DNA of 64,000 nucleotides from Protoeuglena noctilucae (taxonomy: Eukaryota; Chlorophyta; Pedinophyceae; Marsupiomonadales; Marsupiomonadaceae), in assembly GCA_958009085.1 (NCBI GenBank), contig OY253668.1, forward strand, positions 1,612,001 to 1,676,000, written 5' to 3'. How positions within the stretch are numbered: the stretch's first letter is position 1; the number at the start of each line of letters is the position of its first letter. The notes under the pieces were generated by a model. It searched no databases. It was given only the letters and a program-made list of their open reading frames with translations, and was not told the DNA's origin. A program made the position numbers and the translations under genes. Shown here piece after piece: positions 35,701 through 46,811 of this stretch.

Positions 35701-36644
35701 GAGGCCCGCGCGACGGCCTGGCGCAGAGCAGCGTCTCCCTGGCTGAGGTGTTCGTTGAGTTCGAAACTTGAGACCACCGCATCGTCATACGCCACCACGA
35801 CGGTCATCTCCACTGCGGGCCAGGCGACAGAGCGGCAGATGAAGGGAGTCTGAGAAGATGCAGGAAGCACCCAGACGTGACACGTGCAAACGGTGTGCCT
35901 GGAGAGCCCCTGAGGTCGCATGACGTACCGGTGCCAGCGGGGCGGCCTTGGTCCGTGAAGGCCGTGAAGGTGCCTTGGAGCGGAGCCACGGCCCCGAGTC
36001 CGTTGGTTTCGATCGGGAGCGTGCCGATGCGGGCGCCCGACGACGCGTCGAACAACTCCAGCACCTGCGCAGAGGTGCTCAAGAACCACAGTGGTGGTGA
36101 TGGTGGTGGCGGTCTATACGGCCTCTGCCATTCAGAGACGGCGCGAGACTTTTGTGCATCGGACCTTCCGCAATGCTCGCGCGCTCACCATGCGCTCCAT
36201 GTCCTTCAGATACCTCGCAAAGTTCTGGGGCCCGCAGCGCACGTCGAAACGCACGGCATCGGCCGTAGAAGACGAGAAGTGCAGCTCCGTGGACCCCGCG
36301 CCCCTCTCGCCCCACCACTTGACGCGCGCAATGATGTCGCTGCGCGAGCGGAAGGGCCGGCGCGTCGATTGGGGCTGTGGTTTTCGCGGTCATGGCGCGA
36401 TGGGGCAGGTGCACCCGGGCGCCGGCCATCCGCGCGGCTAGTCCTCCCATCCTGAATGCCTTCCGAGTGCTAATCACATGCACGCGGAATCGCCCTGAAA
36501 CGCGCGTGCCTTGAGCGGCAATCCACACCTGGGCCCACCCCTCCGCTCGCTCGCGAAGTTCCCGAGCGCCAGGGTGAGGGATCCCCGGACCAGGCCTCCC
36601 ACGTCCGGCGGAAGCGACAGGGTAGATATCCTCGGCACCACCAT
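26747..36644 (-). CDS. C2CD3: C2CD3-like multi-C2-domain centriole protein
   Basis: In animals C2CD3 sits at the distal end of centrioles and is needed for distal appendages and ciliogenesis. From the ATG at 36644 the N-terminus gives STLSLPPDVGGLVRGSLTLA, then the diagnostic block ARVKWWGERGAGSTELHFSS, DAVRFDVRCGPQNFARYLKD and AQVLELFDASSGARIGTLPI, as in animal C2CD3. Downstream are several C2-like repeats: about 34.6 kb (DLRNGFREMAWNRGG); 32.6-33.0 kb (SLRVCVARVSGHVL); 31.9-32.2 kb (HVFDVVVAGASRLPAPQHFD and YVRYAFPGEAEALFTRTAPC); 31.2-31.7 kb (RSYHLPLSLNPKGPEAFVAR); 30.2-30.9 kb; and 28.4-29.0 kb, ending WGCAAIDLRSLYLGLARLSG with WYQLLDFAQGRVGVVKVAV. Long acidic/Gly/Pro-rich linkers separate them. 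The last exon ends SDGEPSSPSL. Homology is clear at the N-terminal and C-terminal C2 modules; many middle exon borders are approximate and a split into two genes cannot be fully excluded. Confidence 0.75.
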
Positions 36645-37119
36645 CTTCCCCAGAGACAGCCACGTGCTTGCCGGGAGGCACACTCACGCCCACCCTTCCG
36701 CCACGACCCTGCCCGCGCGAGAAGCGCTGAAGCTTATGTCAGAGGAGCGGGAGCGTTTCCACAAGACCTCATATCGCTACAGAGAGTCTCGCTCGGGCCA
36801 AGGATATGTGCGCGCGACGGGCACGGGAGCGAGATTTAAACCAAGACGTAGCGCCAGCTCGCTCCACGGTCGCGAGCCCCGGGCCCCGGCCGCGCCTTCG
36901 GCCACACAAGCACGTCGCCATCCAGCTGCCGGACTGCGATTGAGAGAACCCTTTGCCGGCCAACCTGACTGGAGCGCCAGTCCGAGGAGGGTCCCCGGGG
37001 TTTCTGCGCCGCGCATGCGCATGGGCGGGACAGTCCTACGCCGCTTTCCTCTGGCAATTGGAACGCCATCACGGGGCTGGGGCGTGCCACCGCGGCAGAA
37101 TCCGGAGCCTGGGGCTGCC
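36645..37119. promoter_or_regulatory. Divergent region between C2CD3 and the small membrane gene
   Basis: A 475-bp stretch between two start codons. An upstream non-coding or short coding exon of C2CD3 could lie at 36645-36690, where the frame stays open. No specific element was found. Confidence 0.35.
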
Positions 37120-37865
37120 ATGGCCACCAAGCTGCTCGTCAGCGCTGGGTTCGGGGGGGTGGGGGTTGCTATCTTGACGATGGCGTTCGTGGGCTACCCG
37201 CGCGTCTCTCGGTCGCTCGGGGAGGGGTGCGTGCGTGATGCGCTTGCGTAGCGGGCCCCCGCGGCGCGGCGGAGCTGCGTCGGGACAGCCTGCGGCTCCG
37301 AGGGCATGCGTTGGTTTTGCAGAGCCACGAGCCTGCAAATGGAAGCGTCCAACCGCGCCCTGATGCCCCTTGTCGCAGTGCTGCGGCGGACTCCATCAAA
37401 ACGTCGGACACGGCGCGCAAGCAGGCGGAGCTCCATTACCAAAAGCAAATCCAGCGTCTGGAGCAGGAGTACGGCGAGGGGAAGATGTCCACTGTGGAGG
37501 TGAGGCGCGATGGCGACCGCAGCCAAGGCGCTGGCTGATTCGCAGCTCCCTGCGAGGGCTGACGAGAAACCGCCCTTGCGAACTCCTGCAGAGGGCTTTA
37601 GCGAAGGACCGGCGCTACTATGTGTCGGGTGGCGTGCAGACCACGGTGGACAAGATCCAGTCCAGGTGCGGAGCTGACTATGCCTCTTTCAGTGCCTTTG
37701 TCTCGCGTTGGAGTGCGAGGCTTTCAAGCCATGCTCATGGTCTTTGCATTGCCAAAGTGCATCAGCCCTCAAGCTAGCTTCTGCTCCCTCACCACGCTCC
37801 CGACCGTCGCTGCTTGCAGTGCAATAGCCGCCCTGGACAAGTCCCTGCACCCCGAACGGGCTTGA
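37120..37865 (+). CDS. Small single-pass membrane protein with coiled coil, function unknown
   Basis: I do not recognise this gene. Four exons (37120-37226, 37379-37499, 37592-37665, 37819-37865) join in frame to a protein of about 115 residues. The N-terminus MATKLLVSAGFGGVGVAILT continues MAFVGYPRVS as one Gly-rich hydrophobic helix, a likely membrane anchor or mitochondrial inner-membrane signal. It is followed by a charged helix (TARKQAELHYQKQIQRLEQE) likely to form a coiled coil, then ALAKDRRYYVSGGVQTTVDK and a short C-terminus IAALDKSLHPERA. All introns are GT-AG with compatible phases. The size and layout resemble small assembly factors of the inner mitochondrial membrane, but that is only a guess. 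The 3' end converges with WDR20. Confidence 0.6.
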
Positions 37866-38116
37866 CGTCTTCAACTCAAACAGCGCATATGCGCCGACTC
37901 TTTCCACCGCTTGCTGCCAATGTACGGCGCAGGCGATTGCTGGCACGCAGCAGAGCTGCTTGCCCTCCGCGCGTGAAACGAACGAAAGAACGAGAGCGGG
38001 CAACAGGGCAAAACACGCATGTGTTGCAACATGACGCTTGCCGCAGCTCCAGGCACGGCCTGGCCCCTCGCATGGCCCGGCAGCGAGCGACGGGGTCGTC
38101 AAGGTCGCAACGGCCG

Positions 38117-40593
38117 CTACTTCAAGCCCAGAGACCTTGGCTTGGTGTTGGACTTGTGCCTCGCGTGACCCTTGAGCGTCGGCGCTCCCTGGTCCGGGCG
38201 TCCCCAGATGAGCAGGCTGCCGCCGTGGCACAGGCTGGCGACACCCAACGGTATGACGGCCACCGCAGCCGCAGGGTGGCTGTGCGCTAGGTGGACAGCC
38301 AGGGGCAGGAGCATGGTCATGTCCCGGTGCGACGTGGTCGGCTGTATGACCCCGTCGCCCGCGCAGCCCTGCGCCGGTCCGACCCCTGGGGTGCTTGGTG
38401 GTGGTGGCGGGACGGCGCTCGCTAGTACCTGCGTCGAAAAGCGACGCCGCAATCTTCATCACAGCCAGCATCTGCCAGCGCAGCGCGAGACGGCGAGACG
38501 CGTGCGCGTCACTGCGATCGACTGCACAAGGCGCCTCGATGCAACAGCCACAGCACAACCGGATACTGGTACTGCCAGGACCCACCTCGTCGATAGCCAA
38601 GTCCCACATGGCGACGTTGCCGTCGTGGCCGACGCTGACGACGCGGTACACGTTGCCGAGCAGGTCCGTGGGTCCCCGGGCCGAGAGCGAGCATAGCCGG
38701 CCATCAAACGCGATTCCCGCCACCCACGACCTGCGGCGTCAGTCGCGTGGCACTTGCAATCGCAAAGTTTCGAGTTCTATATAAGCAATTGCGCAACTCT
38801 GTGCCATAAATCTCAATAAATGTTGACACTCGCCTGTGCCCCTCGCCCCAACACATGACCGACTGGTGTACCGCGCTCGCCATGGCCACCAGGTCGTCCT
38901 GGCCGCCCGCCGCGATAATCTTCGAGTCCGGGCTCCACGCGAGCGCCAAGACGGAACCGAAATAACTCGTGAAGCCCCACTTCAGGCGCATCTTGGGGAG
39001 CTCCAGGATGGCGACGGTGCCGTCGGAATACCCGCACGCCAGGAGATCCCCCGAGGGTGACAGCGCGCTGCACGTGACGCTAGGGGCCGGGCTACGGGAC
39101 GATGCAGCTCCTCCCCACGTGCCCGTGACCATGCCGAGGATGCCTGTCGCCGAGGACGCCGTCTTGTACGATGCCCCGCCGTCCGATGCGAACGGCGAGT
39201 CGACCACGGTGCGACTGCGGTGGGGGGCGGCGAGGGTGGCAGTCACAGAACAGGCTGGGGCCAGAACGGGGAGCGAGGGCCGCGAGGGGGGTCACGGCAG
39301 CTTGCGAGCACGCGGCTCGTGGGGCGCTTCATGAGTGCTCACGTGTGCGCCTTTGGGGACTGTGCGGGAGCTTGGCTAGGGCTTGGGGGGTGCGGCGGAA
39401 GGTGGATGACTTGCTTGATTAAAGGCGGGAGGCGGTTGGCGGAACCCACGACGGAGAAGGGCATAGAGCCGGCGCCGTTGACGCGGCGGGCGCCGAAACT
39501 CGGCTTGCAGAAGGAGTCCAACTGCAGTCGAAAGCGAGGCGATGCTTAAAATTGTAAAAAGCTAAAGCGAGGGTGGACGAACGCATCCCATGGCGCTGCA
39601 GCGCCACGCGGTGCGATGACGTGGGATGCCATGAGCCCACCCTCACCTGGCTGCCCGCTGCATCGACCTGGTAGATGGCTACCGTGCCGTTGGCGAAGAT
39701 AGACATGGCCTGCGAGGCGCTCTGGAGGCCCGGGACGAAGCTGCAGCTGACAACTGCGGGCAAGGCGGTGGCTGAACGTGCTGAGCGCTGGAAGCGGGAA
39801 TCTTCGTTCGGGAGCGCACCGGCGACGGTCCGCAGTCTCACCAGGAGCGTCCTCTTTCATCTCCTCAGGTCTGCTGAGCACCGTTACGTTGCTGGGCTTC
39901 ATTCCGGCCGCCATGCAGTTCGCCAGAAAGTCTAGGGCCACCGTGTCGCCGTTCGAGAGGCCGACGAGCACCGAGACGCCTGCGCCCAGCTCAAGACGGA
40001 TAGAGGTCGCGTATGGGGCTATCTTCTTTGGGTGGCAAACCCACCCAAAGGCTGGTAGCACAACTCGCATCGAGGGGACAGGGCTGACGAGGAGCAGGCT
40101 GGGCGTCGCAAGCAAGGGCACTCACCCATCGGTCCTTCGTCGCATGCGTCCAAGGCAGTCACATGGCATGGTGCGAACGATAGCGTCTTGAGTAACCCGC
40201 CACCGTTGTCCTCCGGCAAGGCGTACACGAACTCGCCGTGCGAAACCAGAATGACCGAAAAGCGCTGGGCGGATCCGGACCCCTGCGGATGATGTATGTG
40301 TAGACGCGGCTGGAAATCAAAGGTACGCGCGCCTATCGACTCGATAGGGACGCAAGCGGGCCAGGCCGTGACCGCACCTCCAGAGTCGATGGCGTGCCGA
40401 CGTTCCCATCGCCGACGGCCCTTAGAGCCACCTCCGCCTCCGCATGTATGGAGTTACTCGTTGCGCTGCTCCTCCGAAATCCGGCGTTCGACCCCTTCCG
40501 GCCCAGTGCACGCGCCTTGTCCCCCGCGAGGCTCAACACGCACACGCTGTGCGCATCACGTCGATGATAGTGCATGAAGCGAGCAAGACGCAT
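38117..40593 (-). CDS. WDR20: WDR20/CreC-like WD40 protein
   Basis: Family members (animal WDR20, fungal CreC) bind and activate USP12/USP46-type deubiquitinases. The blocks in order are: FSVILVSHGEFVYALPEDNG; SIRLELGAGVSVLVGLSNGD with TVALDFLAN; SASQAMSIFANGTVAIYQVD; a segment near 39.45 kb; SVTCSALSPSGDLLACGYSD with GTVAILELP; TSYFGSVLALAWSPDSKIIA with AGGQDDLVAM; GIAFDGR; YRVVSVGHDGNVAMWDLAID; and near the end SLCHGGSLLIWGRPDQGAPT. The SYFG-xx-L-xx-WSPD-K and VGHDGNVAMWDL elements, together with the final W-x-RP, are the WDR20 hallmarks. The 5' exon (MRLARFMHYHRRDAH from 40593) joins in phase but is poorly conserved, so the start is tentative. It is head to head with PAS1. Confidence 0.78.
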
Positions 40594-41078
40594 GTGCCAA
40601 TGCAGATGCGGGCGCGCGACAGCGCGCGACTCGTCACCTGGGCCGCTGTTCGCTGTCGTACTGGAAGACTGAACGAGCGTTCAGCAGTTCCCACCACCCC
40701 TCCCACGTCCGAAACCCCGGCACCCCTGCCTTCATTGGGACGTCCCGCGTCCTCCGCACTATCCGTCCCCGGCGCAGGCCCAGCCAGGCGGTGGCCCACC
40801 TCTTCGCCCTACGCCATAGGCTCCTGCTGCCCAGCGTAATACCTTCTCCGCGTAGCCCGTCAGCACAGGTGTTTACGGGTAAGACTGAGTACTGTCACAG
40901 TGACCTCTTGAGCATCAAGTACGCCAGGACGGGCTGGCGTGAAACTGGCGCACGTTCACGCGCTCATCCTGAGCGAAATGACGCCGGCCTCGCCGGCACC
41001 CACTTGAGTTGGGGCAGGTAGATGCTGTCTGGCCCCTATCCGCATCGGGGATTCCCAGCGCGACAACATTCATGAGCC
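40594..41078. promoter_or_regulatory. Divergent promoter region between WDR20 and PAS1
   Basis: A 485-bp gap between start codons with no open frame worth keeping. A lower-GC patch at about 40880-40920 precedes the PAS1 ATG by about 170 bp. No named element is recognisable. Confidence 0.4.
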
Positions 41079-43846
41079 ATGGACCCCGAGAGGCTCGCCA
41101 GCATGAACCCCGACGGGGGAAGGGATGAGCCTTTGCTCGATCAGATTGCTGCCGCTGCTGCTGCGGAGCCAGGCTCCATTAGGCTCGCGGTGCTCCAGGC
41201 GAGTCGTGCCGGATGCCGGCAGCAAGCCAGACGATGAGGCGCCTGGCTGCGAGCCGCGTTGATTGTCTCCGATCTGAAGACTGAGAAGATCTCACTTCCC
41301 TGGCGTGCCCTTTGTGACTGTGAGCGCTGCTCTGTCCGTCCCTGCAGTCCGGAGACACGTCCATCCCCAGGCCCGAGGAGGGTCACCTGGTGGTCTTCCA
41401 GTGCTCTCACACGGAGCTTCTGAAGAACTCTGATCCGTTCAAGCTCGCCGCGGACGGCCCGGACGCTCCGGGGGACGCGCAGATCGCAGTGCTGGGGCAT
41501 GAGGAGACGCGCTTGGTGGGTTTTGCGAGCCGGCTGTCCCCGATGCGCGCCGCTTTGTCCCTAACTTATTTTGCGTATGCAAGCTCCAACTGTGTGCCTC
41601 GCGCCTGGACCCCGCAGCCTCTCGCCGTCGTCGCTGGGCTGTTTGCGATGCACCCGGGGGGCACGTGCGCCGTGGCTGCCTCGGTCCCTCACTCCTACGT
41701 CACCAAGCGGCCCTTTCACGAGCCCCCTCGCAACGCCACCCCTCGCATCTTCCACATCACGCTCCTCGCGTCATACCCGGATGCCGCATGCCTGCGATCC
41801 ACGGCTGCAGCTCGGGACGACGACGACGACATGGGCTCAGCAGTGCAGCGGGAGGGGTCCGCGGAGACTTCCCGCGGTGAGACTGCGCGGCGTCAGCGGA
41901 TGAGCAAGCGAGAGATGCCACGCCGGGATGCTGGAACGACACGCCGTGCAACATGCCGTGTCATCGCAGGTGGCTGGCAGCCGCTGCACGTCCCTCGGGT
42001 TGCGGCCAAGGTTGCGCTGCCGCCCGACAGCAATTCGACCGATCAGACGCTGGCGGGGTATTGGGTCGCGCTCCAACTCGAGGCGCGGGCGCTTGGTGCA
42101 CCGCCTTCCCTGGACCAGGCGAGCAGCGTGGATGCCGGCATCAAGCCGTGGGGGAGTTTCTTGCGTCGCCATGAATGTACAGTTGGATGACTGAAAGAAC
42201 TTCTGACGTTGGTGCTGCGCCCAGGGCCCGGTTGTGGCGGTGGGCTCAGGCGCAGCGTTGGGCTTCGAGGCGCTAACGAGGGCACAGGAGCTGGCCAGCT
42301 TGTGGGGCGCAGACTGGCCTGACAGGGTCGGCGCAGCGGCCAGCGCGCTGCACGCAGCGGCGTCCTCCCAGGTGTGCGGGATGCAGGGGATTGCGATGCT
42401 CATGGTGTTGCTCACCGCGTCCGTTGCGTGTCAGACGACTGCTAGATAGGCCAAGACCTAAAAGATGGCTTTTGAGAGAGACCCTTGCTGGCGTATGCAG
42501 GGCGCGGTCGGGTTCTCACTCGGGGACATGCCAGCGAGCCAGCCGCCCGCGCTGGTCGAGCTGGTGGAGACGATGCAAGAGGGCGAGAGCGCATTGCTCT
42601 TCTGCGACCGCGGCGACGTGCAGAGCATGGCGCAGGCGGGGCTGCTGACTGAGGTGGCCGTGGGCGGGCAAGGAGCGGCGGGCGCGTGGGCTGCTGTGCA
42701 AGTGCGCTTGGCGAGCGTGCTGCAGCGCAGGGACCTGGGCGGGGGCGCCATCAAAGTCCGCCTGAGCCGCGGGCGCGGGGACTTCCCTATGGACTGCCCG
42801 ATCCAGGACTGCCGGGTGCTCCTGCGCGGCTTGGGTCGCGCGGCGGCGTCGGGCGCCGTGTTCTGGGACTCGCGTAACCAGGCGGGCGCTGGGGAGGACG
42901 GCGCCGTGGCGTTGGATCTGGGCGAGGGTACGGCCCCGGACGGCCTCGAGCGCGCCGTGCGGCTGATGCTGCCCGGGGAGGTGGCGCTGGTGCAGGTGCC
43001 GGCCGGGACTTCCGACAGCGGGTGCGAGTGGGGCGCGGGGCCGCCGGGGGAGGCGTGGGAGTACGTGGTGGAGCTGGTGGGGTTCGACGCGCTGCCGCGA
43101 TTGGACGAGATGACGGCGAGGGAGCTGCTGGCCCATGTGGCGGCGACCAAGCAGGGGGGCTCGCGGGTGTTCGCGCGGGGGCGTGTGGACCTGGCGGAGA
43201 CGCGGTACAAGCGTGCGCTGGAGATCACAAAGCAGCTGCTGATGGGGCTCGACCCGGAGGAGGACGGCGTGGAGCGGTCTGAGGTGGTGGAGGTCTCACA
43301 GACGTGCCTGCTAAACCTCGCCTCCTGCGCGCTGACGACGGGGGAGAACGCCAAGGCTGTGGTGAGGGGCAAGCAGCTGCGGGGCCCGGCAGGGATCGGC
43401 CGTGCAGGTGCAGTCGTGGGGAGGGGGCCCGCGCGACGTGGGCGGGTAGCTGCGCGCGCAGGACTGGTGTCGACGAGCGATCGAGGAGGACGAGCATTGC
43501 GCCAAGGCGTTCCTGCGGATGGCTAAGGCGAAGATGGGCATCGCAGACCTGGATGGGGCGGCGTCGGACCTTGCCAGCGCGCGAGAGGCTCTCGCGGGGC
43601 TGGCTGCAGCTGGTGATGAGCGCATACTTAGGGATTCGCGGCAGCTACTGGCCGGCCCATGCCAGCTCAGCTCGAGCGACCCAGCGCTTATGTTACGGCG
43701 ACGCAGGGCGTCTGTCGAGCGTGGCCGCGGTGCCCGAGTCGGACATCGCCGCTGCGGAAGCCAAGGTCAAGCGGATGGTCGCGGAGGGTAAACGAAAAGA
43801 GAAGGCGGCGTTTGGGGGTCTCTTCGCGGGCAAGGGCGGGCTCTAG
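41079..43846 (+). CDS. PAS1: PASTICCINO1-type protein: three FKBP domains and TPRs
   Basis: In plants PAS1 (FKBP72) is an ER scaffold for the very-long-chain fatty-acid elongase and affects cell division. The ATG at 41079 opens exon 1, followed by a GC-AG intron (41199-41347). FKBP domain 1 has SGDTSIPRPEEGHLVVFQCS, then AGLFAMHPGGTCAVAASVPH and PRIFHITLLASYPDA. FKBP 2 spans GWQPLHVPRVAAKVALPPDS, a second GC-AG intron (42119-42224), GPVVAVGSGAALGFEALTRA and GAVGFSLGDMPASQPPALVE. FKBP 3 has IKVRLSRGRGDFPMDCPIQD, nearly identical to plant PAS1, then RLMLPGEVALVQVP and WEYVVELVGFD. TPR helices follow (RYKRALEITKQLL; AIEEDEHCAKAFLRMAKAKM), and the protein ends KEKAAFGGLFAGKGGL as in PAS1. None of the FKBP domains keeps the usual FD and Y aromatic catalytic set, so it is probably a scaffold rather than an active isomerase. 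Confidence 0.88.
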
Positions 43847-43937
43847 GCACGTTCACGAGTCTGTCTACGTTGTCTGTTCCCCCGGGCGGGCTCTGCACGG
43901 CGATGCCTCCGCGGTTGTGAAGACGGATACGGGAGCG

Positions 43938-46811
43938 ATGGTTAGCGGCTTTCGTTCGATGGACGTGGAGGCGGCCAATGGCGAGGAGGAGCCCCTGCGC
44001 GGCGGTGAACCGCCTTCGCAAGCGCCTGGGACGTCGACGCTGTTCAGAGGTCGGAAACAACGTTGGCGATGGTCCTGGGATTGGCACTGGGTCGTTTTCG
44101 CAACGACGCTCGCTGGGGCGCTAACTGGGGCAATCATCATTGGTCTGTATGCCGCCCCCCCGGCCAACCGTCATCACCGCGCGCTGCCGAACGTGATAAT
44201 CGACCCCTTCGTCGCGCGCGACTGGCGCGGTCGCCCTCGATCGGTGCGGGGGACGCGCGGCGTGGTCGCGTCCGACGCGGGCGCGTGCTCTGCGCTTGGG
44301 GCGTCCGTCCTGGACCTGGGCGGCAACGCCATTGACGCAGCGGTCGCTACGACGATTTGCGAGGGCGTCGTCAACCCTTCGGCCTCCGGCATTGGTGGCG
44401 GGTGCTTCCTTTTGTACCGGTGCGCACGGTGGCCCCCGCGTCGTGCTTGCTCGCTTCGTGGCGCCGCTCTGGACGCAAGCACGATCCTTGGCATGCACGC
44501 AGGGGTGCGGACGGGACCGCCGAGGTCATCAACGCCCGGGAGTACGCGCCGGCGTCTGCCAGCGTCGACATGTACGCAAAGCACAAAGAGCAGCAGCAGC
44601 GGGGCGGCAAGGCCGTGGCCGTCCCCCTCGAACTGCTCGGGCTGCGGCGCGCGTGGGAGCGACACGGGAAGCTGCCCTGGAAGTCTCTTCTCGAGCCCTC
44701 CATTCGGTGAGCGCCTTGCATTGACCTTGCTGTGTGCATATGCCTGCCTGTGCACAGGTGCCGGGCTCCCATCCGGCTCGACCTCGCTGTCGCAGGCTGG
44801 CCGAGCAGGGGTTCCCTGCGCACGTGTGGCTGGCGGTCAACGTGGAGTTGTTTTACCAAGACATCGCCGCGGACCCGGCCTTTGCAGAGGTGTGGGGGGG
44901 GCCTAGGGAACGCGCGCTGGCACCAGCAGGACACGCTCCCTTCTCCTCTGTTCGCCACGTCACGACCGTTGATGGCCTTCTAAGTACCAACACCTTGCAC
45001 CGTCATGTCTCTTGGCTATCATGAACACCAACCGTCATCGTGTCTCTCCCTTGCGCAGGCGTTCCTGGTCCAAGACGCGGACGGCACGCGCCGCCCTCCG
45101 CACGTGGGCGAGCACTGCTGCAAGCGCCCGGCCCTCGCCGCGACCCTGCGCGCGGTGGCTGACCAAGGCCCGGACGTGCTTTACCGAGGCCCGATGGCTG
45201 CCACTTTGGTGGACGAGCTGAACGCTCACGGGGGCGCCTTCACGCTCGACGACCTGCGGCAGGCGGAGGTGGAGGTCGTGGAACCAGTCAAGACCGAGGT
45301 GTTCGGGATGACCTACCTGGGGGTGGGCCCGCCCTCGAGCGGGGGTGCTGCGGTGAGAGTGCGCGGTCGGCCATGCTACCCACGCCCTGTTCCAGTGCGG
45401 CTCCAGCCCAGCGACGCTCCAGGCATTTTCACCACACACAGTGACCGGGTTTGACCCACCTGACATCCGGCGCCCACCTCTGCGCAGGTGGCGACGATCC
45501 TGCAGATCATGGCGGGATATGCACAGCCCGTGAGCTCCCAGGGCCCGCTGGAGGCGCACCGTCTGACCGAGGCGTTCAAGCACGCCTTCGCAGCACGCAC
45601 CTACCTCGGCGACCCCGGCTGGGGCGGGCGCACGTTCAAATACAGCCCTCGCGCGGACGTGGAGGCCGTCCTGACAGACATGCTGTCGTCAGAGTATGCA
45701 GACACCCTGCGTGCCGCCATTAACGACAACACGACGCTTCCCACGAAAGACTACGGCGGCAAGTGGGCCCCTGACTTTGCCGTGAGAGAGGACCACGGCA
45801 CCACTGGGCTGGCGGTCGTCAGTGAGGACAGCGACGCTGTGGCGGTGAGGCGGACGGGGTGGGGGTGGGGGTAGCAGTGTGGTTGGGGGTGGGAGTGAGG
45901 GTAGCAGTGTGGGTGGGGGTGGGGACATCGGTCAGGGTATCGAAGGGTCTTTGGGTCATTGTCCGGTCACAGAGGGTACCCTGACATGCCCTCGCGTGGC
46001 CTGCGACCCTCCATCGATGCTCCCGACCCAGCGTCGCCGCACTTCTCGCCTGTCGCAGGTCACGTCGACCATCAACACCCCCTTCGGCGCCTTCCTCATG
46101 TCTCCCAGCACCGGCATTATCTTCAACAATGAGATGGACGACTTCTCGACGCCCGACGCGGCTTCGGCATTCGACCTCGCACCCCACCCCGCCAACTTCA
46201 TTGAGCCGGGCAAGCGGCCCCTCAGCTCCATGTCGCCATCCATCGTCGTCGACGCCTCGGGGGTCCGCGCCGTCGCGAGCGCCAGCGGCGGGCCGCGCAT
46301 CATCACGGCCGTCGCGCAGACTTTGTTGCGGCTGCTGGGGGACGGCGCGGCACCCCTGGCGGCAGTGGCGGGGCCCCGCATGCACCACCAGTTGGAGCCC
46401 AACCGCGCGGAGCTGGAGTCGCTGCACCTCAAGGCCCGGGCCTCGCAGCTGGGCATCGACGTGGCGGCCATCGAAGCGTGGCGCGTCCCCGAGGCCGCGG
46501 TGGTCGCCGCCACGCTCGGCACGTCCTACGACTGGTGGGCGGCCGCACGGGGGTACCCAGATGCGGACGGCGATGGGCTGCCGGTCGGGGTTGCGCGTGG
46601 GCAGGCGGGGGTGATTGCGGTGCCTGGCAAGGTGGCTGGGACGCTGTCGTCGCGGGGTCACAACGTGGCTCCGGGAGAGATGATGGGGGTCTGCCAGCTG
46701 ATCGCGGTGGATTTGGAGACGGGGATCCGCGTGGCGGTGTCGGACCCAAGGAAAGACGGGGCACCTGCCGCGCAGGGCGAGGGCGGGAAGCAGAGAGCGG
46801 GCCAGGCCTAG
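43938..46811 (+). CDS. GGT: Gamma-glutamyltransferase, membrane anchored
   Basis: GGT cleaves the gamma-glutamyl bond of glutathione and its conjugates. The ATG at 43938 starts a charged cytosolic tail. A single transmembrane helix (WVVFATTLAGALTGAIIIGL) gives type II topology, followed by RGVVASDAGACSALGASVLD, GGNAIDAAVATTICEGVVNP and SASGIGGGCFLLY, the classic GGT start. Later exons carry NAREYAPASASVDMY, VPLELLGLRRAWERHGKLPW, ALAATLRAVADQGPDVLYRG, GPPSSGGAA, AFKHAFAARTYLGDPGWGG and EDHGTTGLAVVSED. The last includes the Thr-Thr processing site that makes the catalytic N-terminal Thr of the small subunit. TSTINTPFGAFLMSPSTGII, NNEMDDFSTPD and PGKRPLSSMSPSIVVD follow. It lies only 91 bp downstream of PAS1. 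It probably faces the vacuole lumen or outside. Confidence 0.93.
45850..45930 (+). repeat. G-rich repeat in a GGT intron
   Basis: Two imperfect copies of ggggtagcagtgtgg separated by runs of three to five G. Four or more G runs within about 30 bp on this strand could form a G-quadruplex in DNA or pre-mRNA. It sits immediately after a donor-like gtgagg. Confidence 0.6.

Noticed and set aside
42465-42500. ATG at 42465 as the start of a separate gene
   Set aside because: The conserved FKBP block begins after an acceptor at 42500, and upstream exons encode the first FKBP domains of the same PAS1 protein.
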